From Chryseobacterium gleum (GTDB taxonomy: Bacteria > Bacteroidota > Bacteroidia > Flavobacteriales_D > Sanyastnellaceae): 5,272 bases of DNA. The stretch is taken from the NCBI GenBank assembly GCA_943330925.2, contig CALQJP020000188.1:1-5272 (forward strand), given 5' to 3'. The position numbers and the translations under genes are program-made. The number at the start of each line of letters is the position of its first letter. Positions within the stretch are counted from its first letter, which is position 1. The notes under the pieces are model-generated. The model was not told the DNA's origin. It did not search any database and was given only the letters and a program-made list of their open reading frames with translations. Below, piece by piece: positions 4,644-5,272 of the stretch.

Positions 4644-5272
4644 ATGAAAGTTCAGCAGCACCTCTGGCGAGAAGGCAAGGGATGGGCGGTAGCACCATCT
4701 GTTTCATTTCAACCCAATTTGGTTTATGCCTTTGGCGGAATAGACACGTTGGCCAACGACTCCGTTTATGGAGAGATTCGGAAAATCTACCCCGAAGCAG
4801 ATATTGTACTTGCCAGCACTGCAGGTGAAATCCATGGCGATGAAGTGAATGACAACACGGTCAGTGTTTCAGCTTGTAAGTTTGAGAAGACTGCGCTGAA
4901 AGTGGTTGAGACCCATGTTGAGGATTCAGCAAATAGTTTTGAGTGTGGGCGCTCAATTACACAGAAATTGAAGGGAGAGGGTTTGTGTCACATACTCGTT
5001 TTTTCGGATGGTATTTCTGTCAATGGCGATGATTTGGTTCGAGGTATAAACGAAGATTTGTCGGCCGATGTGATTGTAACCGGCGGCTTGGCGGCCGACG
5101 CCGGACGTTTCACCAAAACGCTTGTAGGCGCCAACCATGAACCGGAATCCAATCGAATTGTGGCCATTGGTTTTTATGGGAATCAACTAAAAATAACGCA
5201 TGGCTCGCACGGCGGATGGGATTTGTTTGGTCCTGTACGAATTGTAACGAAGGCAATTGAAAACGTACTGTA
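4644..5272 (+). CDS. FIST-domain putative sensory protein, 3' end cut by window edge
   Basis: An open frame from the ATG at 4644 runs 209 codons to the window end without a stop. It starts MKVQQHLWREGKGW and lacks a signal peptide or membrane segment. The pattern LVYAFGG (26-32), ADIVLASTAGEI (52-63), ILVFSDGISVNGDDLVRGI (117-135) and GGLAADAGRF (147-156), followed by SHGGWDLFGP, fits the FIST N-terminal domain leading towards a FIST C-terminal domain. FIST domains are intracellular sensory modules found alone or fused to histidine kinases, cyclic-di-GMP enzymes or chemoreceptors; small-ligand binding (amino acids have been suggested) is a prediction. Whether this one carries an output domain cannot be seen. 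It diverges from the gldA-like gene. No clear promoter box or Shine-Dalgarno sequence precedes it in the 146-bp gap. Confidence 0.8.
   Translation, partial: MKVQQHLWREGKGWAVAPSVSFQPNLVYAFGGIDTLANDSVYGEIRKIYPEADIVLASTAGEIHGDEVNDNTVSVSACKFEKTALKVVETHVEDSANSFECGRSITQKLKGEGLCHILVFSDGISVNGDDLVRGINEDLSADVIVTGGLAADAGRFTKTLVGANHEPESNRIVAIGFYGNQLKITHGSHGGWDLFGPVRIVTKAIENVL

Overview
The window looks like a chromosomal segment of a gliding-type Bacteroidota bacterium, most likely in or near the Cytophagales. The grounds are homologues of the gliding-motility genes gldB, gldC and a gldA-like gene, an outer-membrane beta-barrel protein of the PorT family type, no Shine-Dalgarno sequences ahead of the genes, and two exact copies of the Bacteroidota -7 promoter box (TAnnTTTG) at sensible places. 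The genus assignment is inference; no rRNA or marker phylogeny is available here.

Layout, left to right. On the minus strand, read from right to left, gldB (992-2059), gldC (642-995, joined to gldB by an ATGA overlap) and engB (1-560, C-terminus cut by the window edge) form one probable operon. Diverging from gldB after only 32 bp is a plus-strand beta-barrel gene (2092-2877). Its probable promoter lies inside the 5' coding part of gldB, and a clear intrinsic terminator follows it (2898-2933). nadE (2939-3739, plus) starts 5 bases after the terminator T-tract. It converges on a gldA-like ABC ATPase gene (3775-4497, minus). A 146-bp divergent intergenic region separates that gene from a FIST-domain gene (4644 onwards, plus), whose 3' part lies outside the window.

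How the genes relate. GldB, GldC and the GldA-like ATPase belong to families linked to Bacteroidota gliding. EngB (a ribosome-assembly GTPase) and NadE (the last step of NAD synthesis) are housekeeping genes beside them. No transposase, integrase, phage gene, tRNA, rRNA or CRISPR is visible, and every protein-coding stretch is intact.

The most unusual structure is a pair of degenerate heptanucleotide tandem arrays, at 567-650 (gldC/engB boundary) and 3724-3793 (nadE/gldA convergent junction). Both are built on a strict 7-bp period with one unit consensus, roughly WGTMNYY. In both, the units point outward from a central switch point, so each array can fold as a long hairpin. Together they supply the stop codons and last few residues of three genes (gldC, nadE, gldA). 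I recognise no named element with this architecture.
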